NCBI GenBank assembly: GCA_030374805.1
Contig: JARGSG010000021.1
Span: 62,001 to 126,000 of the forward strand
Direction: 5' to 3'
Source of the DNA: Gracilaria gracilis
Taxonomy: Eukaryota; Rhodophyta; Florideophyceae; Gracilariales; Gracilariaceae
DNA length: 64,000 nt
Below are positions 31,201-41,849 of the stretch, piece by piece. The notes beneath the pieces were generated by a model, which ran no database searches, was not told the DNA's origin, and saw only the letters and a program-made list of their open reading frames with translations. The position numbers and the translations under genes were made by a program. Numbering within the stretch: position 1 is the first letter of the stretch; each line of letters begins with the position of its first letter.

Positions 31201-32723
31201 ACTTCTGTCCTCAATTAAGAAGAAAATGTCCTAGTTTCCAGCTCCCCGTTTCTCAATCAATGCTCGAAGTAACAGGATGATTTACCCTTCCAGACCGTGA
31301 GAACGGTAAGATCGAAAACGCAATTGGATTCTGTTCTCTTACTCTGGCCGGGACCGCACATGGTCGAACACGTACGGTATAAAGACACTTGTTAGGCCAA
31401 ACTAGATAAAGGAAATCAAGAAACTACCTTCACCTTTATCCATTTTTATTCATGGTTTCTCTTCTTCACTTCCTTCACCCGTGGTCCTAGGTTCCATATT
31501 CCATAATTGCTTCCGTTTTGAGGGCCAAAAGCCTCTGGCTTGGGGTTTGCGAATTTGTATTTGGCCTTCTTCAGAGTTGCATATACGGTTCCCATTCCGC
31601 TCCGATCGCGCATTTTTGTATCGGAGATAATACAATACAAACTTCAAGAAGACTGCGGAACACGACGTACTTGAGAGAACGGGAGCGAGCGCGCGAGAGA
31701 GAAAGAGAGATGCCAGTCACACGGAGTACGTCCGTCGCCAACAGGATGTTGGTTGGCAACAGCAGTAACTTTTCCTGGCCTCCTTAGTGAGAGGAAACTG
31801 TCCGCAGTTGTACTTCAGTAACGGCATAGGGAACTCATGTCCACAATCAAGAAGACGAAGAGTATGCTAATTGAGGAAGTTGTAGCAGCAAAATGTTGAC
31901 ATGCTGGTCAGAGCTTTCATACGTATGAAGTGATAGGGACAAGTTTTGTCCATGGTTAGAGATAAAAGACAAAGAAGAGGGACACTTTCTCATTGAGTCC
32001 GGGCCGATTTTCCAATCGGTAAATCGGCTCCAATCGGATAATGTTACAGGGAAATTGGACCCTTGTCTCCTGATTGTACCCGCAAGGAAGCTTCGAAGTA
32101 CAGATACCAAAGCAGGGGTATGAGCTTACAAAATAGTTTAGGGCAATGCAGTTGAAAGACGCATTCTTTCACGAGGAGAGCAGGCAGCCTATTTTGTAAT
32201 TGATAACACAAAAATGGTTTAGGGGAGACTGAACTTCTTCATTCAGCGTTCGCGGCCATGTGAGAGTAAAATGGCTGAGGCCTGACTGAAATCGTTTGGA
32301 AACGTCTTGACCATCATGGTATCAGCATGCAAGAGAAAAGGGTTCATGACAATGAGAACTTGTGCTTGGGATGAAGGTTCATCATGCTCTGGTGACAAGT
32401 CGAAGGAGTTCTTTCCAAAAACGCAGAAAATGTACGTGCACGGATTTGGGAATCAAAGGATCTCAAGAGTCAGCTTTCTGCTTGATGATGATCTGACTTT
32501 AATCTCTTGGATTCCTCAGAGCCACGAGCGCCCAGGTAAGTCGATCACACAAAGGGTTTTGTTCAAGTCCCAATCAGAGAGAAGGGGGCGCTCATTTGTT
32601 CTCCAGTGCCAATTCGCATCTGAGTTTTCAGTCATTCTATGGACAAAGCCTTGGTAACGATTGCCTGAGCTTGTTTCGAAACAATCCTTTGGTTAACTCT
32701 TGCTCCCTTGCAGGACGCCGATC
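28267..32723. other. Long gene-poor region
   Basis: From 28267 to about 29200 the DNA is GC-rich promoter-like sequence with long but compositionally biased frames. From 29200 to 32300 it is AT-richer with only short frames and no recognised domain. A GA-rich tract lies near 31680-31710. The last 190 bp (32536-32713) look like an intron in the leader of the Nudix gene. Confidence 0.5.
32536..32713 (+). other. Possible 5'-leader intron of the Nudix gene
   Basis: GTAAGTCG donor at 32536 after CCCAG, TTAAC at about 32693-32697, and a CTCCCTTGCAG acceptor ending 32713, ten bases before the ATG at 32724. Joining the flanks gives no longer in-frame start, so it would be a leader intron. At 178 bp it is longer than the three coding introns. 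Confidence 0.4.
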
Positions 32724-33422
32724 ATGAACAACCCTCCTCAACATCTTTCTTTCTTTTCCGACGTGATAGAAGAGAATCCGAACTTCAAACCGAATGTAAC
32801 ATGCCCCTCAGCCGAAAAGCACCTAGACCTTTTGGTGGATAACACGCCGTATAGTCGTTTCTATCACGTCACGGTGACTGATGCCTCAAGACGTCCGCAA
32901 TATGATCTCGTCGCTATCGCTGAGCCCACTGGGGCAATAACGCTGCCCGTGAACGAGCAAAATCAGATTGCTCTAATTCGCCAATGGCGATCAGTTCCTT
33001 CATCTGCTCCGGGATCGGACGCCTTTAACAAACCTCTTGAATCACCGCACGGTTTCTACTCAACGGAACTCCCGCGAGGTTTTCCAGAGCATGGTGAATC
33101 TCACGCTGATGCTGCTGCACGTGAGGTACGGGAAGAGTTGGGTGTGGCCACCAAAAAAGTCTTGCAATTAGGATGGTGTAACTTCAACACAGCTTTGACA
33201 ATGACCGATATTCCGGTTTACGCTGTGCTGGTAGATCACAAAACACGAGTAGCCGACCAGAAAGATGAAGGTGAGGTCATCAAAAACATTGAATGGGTTT
33301 CAATGGAAGAACTTGGGGACTGCGTCATGAAAGGGAACATAAGATGCGGACTTACTCTTGCAGCGGTGTCGTATGCTTTTGCAGCTCGCGGGAAAATCGC
33401 GCAATTTGTCAACGAGCGATGA
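32724..33422 (+). CDS. Nudix hydrolase (ADP-ribose pyrophosphatase-like)
   Basis: About 232 residues. The full Nudix box GX5EX7REUXEEXGU is present at about residues 119-141: GFPEHGE, then seven residues, then REVREELGV. It is preceded by the ELPRG strand and by NQIALIRQWR, typical of ADP-sugar pyrophosphatases. The box binds Mg and places the diphosphate for cleavage of an X-linked nucleoside diphosphate; the exact substrate is unknown. There is no obvious targeting peptide. The start is the ATG at 32724; upstream in-frame codons lie in a likely leader intron. Confidence 0.9.
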   Translation: MNNPPQHLSFFSDVIEENPNFKPNVTCPSAEKHLDLLVDNTPYSRFYHVTVTDASRRPQYDLVAIAEPTGAITLPVNEQNQIALIRQWRSVPSSAPGSDAFNKPLESPHGFYSTELPRGFPEHGESHADAAAREVREELGVATKKVLQLGWCNFNTALTMTDIPVYAVLVDHKTRVADQKDEGEVIKNIEWVSMEELGDCVMKGNIRCGLTLAAVSYAFAARGKIAQFVNER

Positions 33423-34422
33423 TCATCTTTGGCAAACAGCACGTGCCCAGATCACATGGAAGCTTGACGGGAGTGAAGCAAGAGAGCGAGAGAGAGAAAG
33501 AGAGAGTGAGTGAGTGACGTTGAGTTAAGCAATGGATTAGCATAACCACTCATTTTGCAGGTTCAGGAATATGATTTGGAAGTGAGAGCGCTATCATTGT
33601 AATCACGGAACGGTGTTCTTCAATGAAGAGTCATGTCTGACCAGTTTCGTCTTCACGGCACATCTTACGCACGGACTATGCTAACAGTTTTGAATTTCGC
33701 GAAGCCCGCTTTGGAAGTAGGCTCGATGTCAAGATCTGTTTATTCCTTCTGAAACTGAACGGGGGAGTCAATGTCTTCGTTACTGCTATTCTTCTCTTAC
33801 CCTTGATTGCCCACCCCTCTTAAGGGTATTGGTACAACGGCAAACAAACATATTCTCTCTCTATTGCCAAGGACTCTTCAAAAGGCTGATACACCTTTGG
33901 ACCATGTTGGTTTCTCGAAGAAGGAAAGGTCTCAATGTCACTCACAAACGAAAAGCGAACTACTGATCTTCATGCAAAGAGTTTTGTCGCTTGTCCGCCT
34001 CCACTGATTACAAATATATACCATCGTATATTTATACACGTATCTAATGAAGAAGTATCACACCAGACCACCATCAAGCTATGCAACGCGCTGATGCGCC
34101 GCCCGAATCTGCCAAAAGAGAACCCGGCCCAGACTTTTGTCATAGGGGATGGGAATAGGGCATGGTTGAATGTACCCTCGCTATGGCCGTACAAATACCC
34201 AGTTCTGACATTCCTCCGAACCAGAATCGATCAATTCTGATTACTCAAACTTCTTGTCGTTCGGCTTCCATCAACAATCTCTGCCGGTCATTCGAGTGTG
34301 TAGTTGAGATAATTAAGGTGGTGCTGCACATTGGCACCGGAACATAGTTTGCTAGGTAAGGCGTGCACAGAGCTTGAAGGTTTGTTACTGGGTACGGAGC
34401 TACTCGAAACAAAGCGAAGCTG
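33423..34422. other. Intergenic region
   Basis: One kilobase between two plus-strand genes, with a GA-rich tract near 33485-33515. No gene is seen. Confidence 0.55.
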
Positions 34423-36210
34423 ATGGTCTTCAAAGCTTCCTCTTTCTTTGTTTCTCTCGTCATAATCTTTGGCAATCTTCTGCCAAGAAGTTTTGCGAAA
34501 GAACGGGAATGTAGTTCATCGATTTCAGCCTTTGTTGCTCCAAACTCATCTGCAACTCGGGCAACAATTCTAGGGAAGACATATGCAGAACTGGTTAGGC
34601 TAGGATTTGCTGAGCAGGAGGTTTTTGACTACTGCTCAAGACTTCTCATGACCGAGAAAGAGACCGTGGCTGTTGTATTCCCTAATTCAGTTTCCTGTGT
34701 GAAGTATTTTTGCCAGGATGATCCTATCCGCCATGTTCAAGACGGCCCCAGGAATGTAAATGAAATCATCAATCGAGAAAGGCTGTGGCACATGTGCGAC
34801 GGTTCCTGCGCTGTGAAAATGAGGAATGGAAAAGCTATCGTGGCAAAGACCGGGAGTGAAGTCCATTGGGAATTGCGTCGGGGTGACTTTCTGTTTCGCG
34901 AAAAGAAATCAGCAGGACGAACTTATTCCGTTTTTCCGATTCTGTTTGCCTTAGTAACTTCAGCTGCGTTAGTGTTCCGATTTCAGAAGAAACTTGTTTC
35001 GCCGGTTTTTGTATTTGCTTCGGGCTTGCTCTTTTGGTTTTGCACGAGAGTGCATGATATAGGAACAAATTATGCACTAGTAGTGAAGGAGCAACGAAGT
35101 TTGGAAGCGGTGAACATTGGTAACTTTATCTTGCATAACTTCTCATACTCTGTTGTGCGACATGGTGACGGTTATGGAAGATGTGCGATATACACTTGTA
35201 ACCGCTTCGAGGGGGTGAGGAACATCCGTTTTCGAACCCATTGTGATGTGTTGAATTTCAGAGTTCCGCTTGTAACACGAAGAGGAAGACCTGTGAAACT
35301 GAACTGGCTCAAAGTGTTGGCAGGGATATGGTTGCTAGAGCACAAAGATTACGAACATTTAGTATACACCGACCGAGATTTAATCCTCGACCGAGATCCA
35401 GCCTTTGCGTTTGGACACCAAAATACGGTTTTCTCAGACCTTGGAGGAGCAAAACCTGATTCTGCGATGTTCATCTTTCGAAACAGCAATGGCACAAATC
35501 ATATATCCACTTTACACTCGTGGCTAAAGAAGGAAACTGGTGAAACCACTCGCAGGGACGATGGGGAAGAGCAGGCAGCGCTTTTCGATATGCCTAAGAA
35601 CATGACTCACGTTGCAGCTCAGAGGCTTTACACGTTCCAGTGCGGGAGAAACTCCATCAACCGAGCTGAGTGCCTACTACGCCATAGATCTCCGAGTGCT
35701 GATGGCAACATTTTCTTCTCAAAGCTACTTCTTGAGACTTTGCGCCCTACTGTTTTTGGAGTCATATCCCATCGTCTGCTTGTACCCACATTGTTTTTCA
35801 GAGACATTGGACCGGACTTTTTGAGAGAGCTAGTGCCACTGGCACTGCCAATTTTGGAGATCATCATCTACCAACGGTGGGTGGGAGAAGCACCCGTTGA
35901 GGAACGGCGATGCCCCCCCATGAGCACAAAAGCTATTACTTATGGCTCCTTCGATAATCCCTACACTCAAACTCTTTCTAGTTTTTCCAGGTATGGCGTA
36001 GTGAGCCGTACCCCAAAAGGCTGGGTTTGCACAGATATCTCTCAAGGGTGGCGGCCCTGGAATTATCCCCATCTATCCGCCGTGGAATCATTTGCGTTCG
36101 CTCATGTTGTGGTTTTAGTGCTGAGTTGCTTGTTCGGCTTCAGGCACTTTCTTGACCCGGCTTGGAACGCAAAGAACTTAAGATGGGACAAAGCAAAGTC
36201 TCATTCATGA
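34423..36210 (+). CDS. Membrane glycosyltransferase-like protein with DxD motif
   Basis: About 595 residues. An N-terminal hydrophobic signal or anchor (SSFFVSLVIIFGNLLP) is followed by a lumenal region with several Cys. Two hydrophobic segments lie near residues 170-210 (FPILFALVTSAALVF and VFVFASGLLFWF) and one near the C-terminus (FAHVVVLVLSCLFGF). The catalytic-looking part runs from about residue 290: LNWLKVLAGIWLLEHKDYEHLVYTDRDLILDRDP, given here as WLKVLAGIWLLEHKDYEHLV plus YTDRDLILDRDP. It carries the acidic metal/nucleotide-sugar motif and upstream Trp/Lys of GT-A enzymes (GT34/GT77-like). Donor and acceptor are unknown; a role in matrix polysaccharides is inference. Confidence 0.65.
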   Translation: MVFKASSFFVSLVIIFGNLLPRSFAKERECSSSISAFVAPNSSATRATILGKTYAELVRLGFAEQEVFDYCSRLLMTEKETVAVVFPNSVSCVKYFCQDDPIRHVQDGPRNVNEIINRERLWHMCDGSCAVKMRNGKAIVAKTGSEVHWELRRGDFLFREKKSAGRTYSVFPILFALVTSAALVFRFQKKLVSPVFVFASGLLFWFCTRVHDIGTNYALVVKEQRSLEAVNIGNFILHNFSYSVVRHGDGYGRCAIYTCNRFEGVRNIRFRTHCDVLNFRVPLVTRRGRPVKLNWLKVLAGIWLLEHKDYEHLVYTDRDLILDRDPAFAFGHQNTVFSDLGGAKPDSAMFIFRNSNGTNHISTLHSWLKKETGETTRRDDGEEQAALFDMPKNMTHVAAQRLYTFQCGRNSINRAECLLRHRSPSADGNIFFSKLLLETLRPTVFGVISHRLLVPTLFFRDIGPDFLRELVPLALPILEIIIYQRWVGEAPVEERRCPPMSTKAITYGSFDNPYTQTLSSFSRYGVVSRTPKGWVCTDISQGWRPWNYPHLSAVESFAFAHVVVLVLSCLFGFRHFLDPAWNAKNLRWDKAKSHS

Positions 36211-37573
36211 ACCCTGCAGTAGGAATCAAACAGCTTTCCGAGAAAGGTGGGGAGATGGGACTTTTATTCGCCTTGGGTCGACGAGAACTAGTTAAAATGA
36301 CATCAAAGCTACACTCCCGCCGCCGCTCCAAGTAGAGATCCCAATGGACTATCCCGATGTGAAGGTTGTGCTCAGAACCAAGGCGAGTAGCAAAAGCATG
36401 GTACAGAGTTGTTTGGACTCGATCAACGATGATCGCGCAGTCTGGAAAACCGAAATCGCGCTGCAGCAGTTTTCTACAGGACACGTTGTCTCTCTCCATC
36501 CAGTGCTGCGAACATCAATGAAAAGTCAGCGCGATGCGATTGCGGTACCGTTGGTACCACCGTCAAAGAAGGACGTTGACCACGTCTTGTCTCGGTATCT
36601 CTAGGAACGAGTTTCCGGCCCCGCGAGAAAGAATAGACAACACAATGATAGAAATGATCAAGCAGAGGCCGTCGAAGTTTTTTGCCTTCGTCAGGAGGGC
36701 TATGTTTAGACAGAATAGTCCTCCTCCTACTTCGCCAGAAGGGGTAACAGACCACACTAAAGAAGCTATCATCAAAATACACCGAATAGGAGCTTCACTC
36801 TGTGTGAAACAGTTATGAGTTTAGACAAGAGATTCCACTTTGACATTTTTGCTATGACTTCCACTCCAGGCCTACCCTCCCTATTCCTATGCAGACACCA
36901 GACACTTGCGAGCATATACGAAGCTACAGAACTGTAAACCTATAGAAGTGATAACCAGATTTCATGTCTGACCATCTTGATTGCCACTTCTAATGCTCTT
37001 CGAAATACTGATACAATAAGTTATATACCCTTGACCCACGGTTGAACTGTGCGAAGTCTATGTTTAGTAGAACAGAGTGTTATGTCACATAAATACTGCC
37101 GAACATGCCCCCCACCACATCTTGCGGAATTGATCAAAGCTGCGGATTTACCCTTTCTAGTCAAGACCGTAGCCGGCCTCGATGGTCCCGAGCTTCACTC
37201 GTGTTGTGGAGAGTAGAAAGCACATACCTTGTCCTTCATCCGTTGAAATAAAAGGATCTTCAAGCCATGGAGTACGACACGCCTGGTACGATTCCGAAGC
37301 AAAAGCGTAAACGTTGTGCAGAGTCCTACGAATAAAGGCTAACACGATCTAGTCCATACAGAAAGCAATACATCTACACTGGCAAGTAATCCGTATAAAC
37401 ATAGCCCAAACGGCGGCATACGCGATGGTCAGCACAAGGACCAAAATCATTTGGGTGCCCATTAGACAAATGCTCATTTGATAAGTATAACGAGTGGATT
37501 TACACGCTGCATCAAAGAATTAGACGTGTGTATGCAGTTGTTAGTGCAAGTCGAGGAAGAAATACGACAACAA
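36211..37573. other. Gene-poor region with LINE-like debris
   Basis: It contains a decayed frame at 36344-36604 (listed separately), an exact 11-mer copy at 36546-36556 and otherwise AT-rich DNA without genes. Confidence 0.55.
36344..36604 (+). pseudogene. LINE-like retroelement remnant (RT-associated zinc-binding tail)
   Basis: An 86-codon frame ends DAIAVPLVPPSKKDVDHVLSRYL; the last block KKDVDHVL recurs exactly at about 46891-46914 followed there by FRCPLTNAARRDV. That resembles the CxxC...HxxxxC tail (HLLFECP) found after reverse transcriptase/RNase H domains of non-LTR retrotransposons. Here the Cys pair is lost and the frame stops early, so it is a relic. Confidence 0.45.
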
Positions 37574-38788
37574 TCAGACAGGCCGAGCACTATATGCTTG
37601 AAGCAATCGCATGAGCATGTCCATTTGACCCCCGTCGGCTACTGAGGACTCCCTGAGCACTCTCTCCTGATAATGAGCGCTTTCTTGCTCGGTTCGGTTC
37701 ACTTCTTTCCTTGCTCGCAATACGTCTTCAAGCGTAAGTGGACGCAATTTCTTCTGCGTTGAAGGGCTACCAATGCATGCACGTTCTCTCGCAGCTCCTC
37801 TCACACCTTCGCGTAGCGGGTGCATCATTGCTGCACGGCACAGTTCTTTCAAGTCGGAGCCAGAGTAACCCTGAGTTACCCCAGCTATAGAAGAAAAGCT
37901 AAAGCCTTCTTCAAGGGTGACTCCTTCCAGAACCTTCTTAAGAATTTCGAGTCTCTCATTTTCGTTGGGTAGAGCAACTTCGAAGGGTCTTGGCATTCTT
38001 CGCAGAATCGCAGGGTCGACGTCGTACGGTCTGTTAGTAGCACCAAGTACAACAACTTGATTGTAACGGTCATCGGTGGTGAGTCCATCCCATAACTGCA
38101 TGAATTCAGCTTTGAGGTTTTTGTGTGCCTCATGCTCTGCACTAGATCGCTCTCTGAACAACCCATCTATCTCATCAATGAAAATTATTGTAGGCTGAAC
38201 ACGACGGGCGAGAGAGAAGACAGCGCGGGCCAGCTGCTCCGTATCCCCAAGCCACTTTGATAATAAAGAACTCGGTGATAGGGCAAGGAAATTTGCACCT
38301 GATTCCTTTGCAAGTGCTTTTGCGAGCATGGTCTTTCCAGTTCCTGGCGGACCATAAAGCAGGATACCCTTAGGTGGTTGAAGCAAAGAGCTCTCTCCAC
38401 TTTGATAAACATCTGGATACAAAAGGGGGTACACAATGAGCTCCTTCAATGTCTCTTTAGTGTATGAGAGGCCGCCGACAGAGTCAAACGAAGTAGATAT
38501 GTCTTCGGGAAACACGAGATCATGGAGCAGCATTTCTTCAGCTGGAGAAAGATAACGCAATGCATCATTCGGCACTCCAGTACGTAACAGGCGGTGAAGA
38601 ACGGCCTCCCTCCGCTGCCGCGTGCGTTCTCTGGACTCTGCGTTGGGGTCCATCACACGCTTAATCACTCGCGCAGAGACATAAACGCCGAGAACAGCAA
38701 AGGCGGCTGACAGCAATTCTCTGGAGAGAAGCGCCCAGAAAGAGGGGGCGGCATCAGCGAAGTCTGGCGAGGGCTCGTCGGAAGCCAT
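37574..38788 (-). CDS. Msp1/ATAD1-type AAA ATPase of the mitochondrial outer membrane
   Basis: About 404 residues. An N-terminal membrane segment (WALLSRELLSAAFAVLGVYV) is followed by a linker and a single AAA domain. Walker A is GPPGTGKT, pore loop text SLLSKWLGDTEQLARAVFSLA, Walker B IIFIDEIDGLF, then LGATNRPYDVDPAILRRMP (sensor 1 and arginine fingers) and YSGSDLKELCRAA (sensor 2). The FDSVGGLSYTKETLKELIVYPL entry is typical of Msp1/ATAD1. The family extracts mislocalised tail-anchored proteins from mitochondrial and peroxisomal membranes, as hexamers. Intronless; ATG at 38788. Confidence 0.93.
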   Translation of the reverse strand: MASDEPSPDFADAAPSFWALLSRELLSAAFAVLGVYVSARVIKRVMDPNAESRERTRQRREAVLHRLLRTGVPNDALRYLSPAEEMLLHDLVFPEDISTSFDSVGGLSYTKETLKELIVYPLLYPDVYQSGESSLLQPPKGILLYGPPGTGKTMLAKALAKESGANFLALSPSSLLSKWLGDTEQLARAVFSLARRVQPTIIFIDEIDGLFRERSSAEHEAHKNLKAEFMQLWDGLTTDDRYNQVVVLGATNRPYDVDPAILRRMPRPFEVALPNENERLEILKKVLEGVTLEEGFSFSSIAGVTQGYSGSDLKELCRAAMMHPLREGVRGAARERACIGSPSTQKKLRPLTLEDVLRARKEVNRTEQESAHYQERVLRESSVADGGQMDMLMRLLQAYSARPV

Positions 38789-38825
38789 GGCGATGATGTG
38801 AGATAGAAGGGGAGTAGAGAAACGT

Positions 38826-39182
38826 TCACGACGAATGGAGGAGACGAAGGCCAGTTTCAGACTTGGATTTCTGGCGGAGATGAAGCGCTTCGACGGCTAC
38901 CGTTGCACCCTGTGCTACCCTGTGGACTGCACTCAAAAAGCTCGCGGTGTCGTCAAATTCAGAATCAGGAATGGCTTCGGTTGGCGGCGGCTGCCCACTG
39001 GGCCACAGAAACATCAAATCGGGCCTTCTTTTGCTTGAGCGACGTGTCCAGGGTGTCCACAGCTTGAGAGTGGCGGCACAGCATTGGTTGACCTGCCGCC
39101 CTGTCACACGCCCGGTGCTGCGAGGGTGGTGACGTTCATCATCTTTATCTTTTGTGTCGGTGAATTGGATGCCCGTCTTCAT
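38826..39182 (-). CDS. Small uncertain ORF upstream of Msp1-like gene
   Basis: A 118-codon frame with ATG at 39182. The C-terminal half (DSEFDDTASFLSAVHRVAQG, then ATVAVEALHLRQKS) reads like a real amphipathic helix, while the N-terminal half is Arg/Thr-rich and unconvincing. It ends 38 bp before the Msp1-like start on the same strand and is divergent from ARL8. It could be a small gene with an unrecognised first exon, or noise. No family recognised. Confidence 0.3.
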   Translation of the reverse strand: MKTGIQFTDTKDKDDERHHPRSTGRVTGRQVNQCCAATLKLWTPWTRRSSKRRPDLMFLWPSGQPPPTEAIPDSEFDDTASFLSAVHRVAQGATVAVEALHLRQKSKSETGLRLLHSS

Positions 39183-39298
39183 CTCCTGACCGAAGTGCTG
39201 CGCGTCTGGCTAGGTACGGGCTCTGAGCTACCGTAAACGATCCCTTCGCTCCTCTCTTCCATTACGTGGTCCTCAACTCAATTGGCGTCTTCTCCACA

Positions 39299-40017
39299 AT
39301 GTTCTCCCAGCTATGGCAAAGCATCTTGGAATGGCTGCAGAAGTACGTTGCAGAACGCGATTAGACCTCGCGCCATTTGGCTTCCACTAACTCTTCTTTT
39401 CAACTTTCAGTCTCTTCTTCCAACAGGAGATGGAGCTAACTATCCTGGGTTTGCAAAACGCGGGAAAGACTACTCTGGTTAACTTGATTTCCACCGGTGA
39501 TTTCACAGATGATCGGATTCCCACTGTCGGCTTCAACATGCGCCGCGTTCAAAAGGGGGGTGTCACCTTAAAAATGTGGGACCTGGGTGGCCAAGCGCGC
39601 TTTCGTACTATGTGGGAGCGTTATTGCAGAGGCGTTTCAGCCGTCGTCTTTGTCATCGATGCTGCCGACTACGATCGTTTTGATACCGCACGACTTGAGC
39701 TTCAAGACATCTTATCCCGACAAGCCCTTGATGGTATTCCGGTTCTTGTCTTAGCAAATAAGAGTGATCTTCCTGGGGCCGTCAAGGATATCGATGAAAT
39801 CGTCAACATCTTTGGCCTGAAGGAGATTAACAACCATGAAGTTTCTGTGTATTCCATTTCGGCGAAGAACCGCGTCAACATCGATGTCACTCTGCAGTGG
39901 CTTATCGACCACGGTTCAAAAAAGACATCCTCCTCCACCGCAGCCGCTGTCGTCACCCCTACGTCCACTGAGCCAGCAGCCTCGTCTACAAGTGCGCCGA
40001 GTGCGTCAACGTCATAG
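39299..40017 (+). CDS. ARL8: ARL8-like small GTPase, two exons
   Basis: Exons 39299-39342 and 39411-40017 give 216 residues. Exon 1 encodes MFSQLWQSILEWLQ, matching the N-terminal amphipathic helix of ARL8; the junction reads LEWLQNLFFQQEMELTILGL, as in other ARL8 proteins. G motifs: GLQNAGKTT (P-loop, Asn where many have Tyr-Ser), IPTVGFNM (switch 1), WDLGGQARFRTMWERYCRG (switch 2), NKSD (G4) and SISAKN (G5). ARL8 acts on lysosomes or vacuoles and in vesicle positioning. A Ser/Thr/Ala/Pro tail of about 28 residues after SKKTSSS is an unusual addition. The 68-bp intron has GTACGT, CTAAC at 39387-39391 and TTTCAG. Confidence 0.95.
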
Positions 40018-40496
40018 TGCTGTGTCTTGGATGCAACTCGTACTTACCGTATGGTACAGTTTAATCGAACTCATCTCGTGTGCAGTAAGTGACAAGGGTT
40101 GTTTTCAATACTCTGCATTGGTAGAGGCCAGCCACAGCTGTCCTATACCGCCCGACAGATGGGTCGCTTTCATCTCTCTTATTCAGTCTTGACTCGGATA
40201 TACTCGCTATGCATCCCTGTCTGCATGCCCACACACGATGTGGGAAACAGTCGAGTGCGAATAAGGAGCCACTTGTGAGATTGAACCATACCTTGCATAG
40301 CGCAGAAGTAGCTCAGAATCATCAATCTAACTGTCACAAACAATGGTTACTAAACTCAACTTGTTTGATTTTCCGGACAAAGAAGTTTATCGTCTTCGAG
40401 ACTTTCTATGTACATGTAAAATATGCGAAATGTGGAAATCACTGAAGGTGCTAGCTAGGGAGCATCGTAAACTTACAAAACAATCCGTCTCAAATG
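40018..40496. other. Convergent intergenic region ARL8 / ARP4
   Basis: 480 bp between the two 3' ends; no gene is seen. Confidence 0.6.
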
Positions 40497-41849
40497 CTAT
40501 TGACACTTACGATGAACAAAAGAGGATCCATTCTCATCGTATTCAGACTTAGAGAACCACATTTTCTGAAACTCAGAGAATGTAGCCAAGATACTTCCAC
40601 CAGTCCATGCACAGTATTTACGCTCGTGACTGCCTGTAGCAGCGAGTACGCGTACTTTGTGATACGTTTCCAGTAGACCATAGCTTAGTCTTTCATACAG
40701 CCCGCCCATATCTGAAGTACCGCCAGTCAGACAAACTCCGGCATACATATCCCGATGTATAGCTTCTGGGCACTTTCTAATCGCATCGACCACAAGCCCA
40801 TGCAGCCCAAGTGATTCATCAGATTTTGCACTTGCTGCGTCCGGCTTTGATCCGTTCAGGTATTGATCAACATACGAGAGTCGCGCATCAGTGTTGGTTT
40901 CCATTGTAACATGCGGCAATCTTCCGAGTATTGTCTTTTCTGCAACTGAGAATCTTTCTTCGTTCATTTCAATCGCGTTTCCATCGGGCAGTTCATATGA
41001 TCCGTGGATTACAGGTAGCGACTTGAGGTCTACAGACGGGTTTTCGTGAACTATACACAGATTTGCTTTCACCTCCTCCAGCAATTGCATTCTGGAGAAC
41101 TCCAGAAACGAAGCAGTTGTATTCGGAAGGTCTAGTTCTGTAACTTGTGACTGCCGCACAAGATTATCTTCGTCGACACCATCTATCCGCGTGATGGTTC
41201 GTTCGTAGGACCAAATTGGACGAAGCTTACGATTGGCGCCTTTAAGTAGAGAATCAAGAACCGCATTCAATGTGCGGCCACCAATGGCTGTTCGTATGGC
41301 TTTTCCTTTCACTGCAGCACCGTCTTCCACAGGGACCGCACTCGTACCGGAATGACCTATGTCTAAAACAAGCCCTGTCGTTTTACCATTGGCATAAGCT
41401 GAAAGCACTGCAGCGCGAGCGAGATAAAGAGCAGGCACTTCGAACTTCTCAAATATGAGCTCGACTATTCTTTCGCGTGATTTTCGCCCATTATGATTGG
41501 GTTCGGCATATAGCAAAGCGTTCTCGCGTGTAGGGGCATGAAGTTCATTGCAGAGAGTATGTGACAAAAGGGTTTCAAACAGGTTCCAGTCTTCAATCAA
41601 GCCGTCCGAACCAAATGCACTCATGATTTCAACGTTGTCCTTCCGAATGTTGACAGCATTATGGCCAGCTCGTGAGGGTTTATACTTTCGCTGACTTGGT
41701 TGTTCGTTTGTGGGCTCGGACTCGTACTCGCATGCGAGAGCCGATGGGATGAGCACATGAGGAAGATCTTCGCCGGCGGTGCCAGCCTTGACGGTATGAG
41801 AGCCGACATCGACGACCAGACTAGGAACCGTTCCTTCCACCTGATACAT
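40497..41849 (-). CDS. ARP4: Actin-related protein 4 (ARP4/BAF53-like)
   Basis: About 450 residues with a full actin fold. SLVVDVGSHTVKAGTAGEDLP is the first phosphate loop (20 residues shown). TTGLVLDIGHSGTSAVPV is the second. VCLTGGTSDMGGLYERL and YCAWTGGSILATFSEFQKMW with the end HRKC follow. Features of ARP4 rather than actin are the N-terminal MYQVEGTVPSLVVDVGS and the variable insertion in subdomain 4. ARP4 is a nuclear subunit of chromatin remodellers (INO80, SWR1, NuA4/SWI-SNF). The start at 41849 (MYQVEG) fits the family; the frame stays open upstream to 41903 without an ATG. This second actin-like gene is far better conserved than the one at 15393. Confidence 0.9.
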   Translation of the reverse strand: MYQVEGTVPSLVVDVGSHTVKAGTAGEDLPHVLIPSALACEYESEPTNEQPSQRKYKPSRAGHNAVNIRKDNVEIMSAFGSDGLIEDWNLFETLLSHTLCNELHAPTRENALLYAEPNHNGRKSRERIVELIFEKFEVPALYLARAAVLSAYANGKTTGLVLDIGHSGTSAVPVEDGAAVKGKAIRTAIGGRTLNAVLDSLLKGANRKLRPIWSYERTITRIDGVDEDNLVRQSQVTELDLPNTTASFLEFSRMQLLEEVKANLCIVHENPSVDLKSLPVIHGSYELPDGNAIEMNEERFSVAEKTILGRLPHVTMETNTDARLSYVDQYLNGSKPDAASAKSDESLGLHGLVVDAIRKCPEAIHRDMYAGVCLTGGTSDMGGLYERLSYGLLETYHKVRVLAATGSHERKYCAWTGGSILATFSEFQKMWFSKSEYDENGSSFVHRKCQ

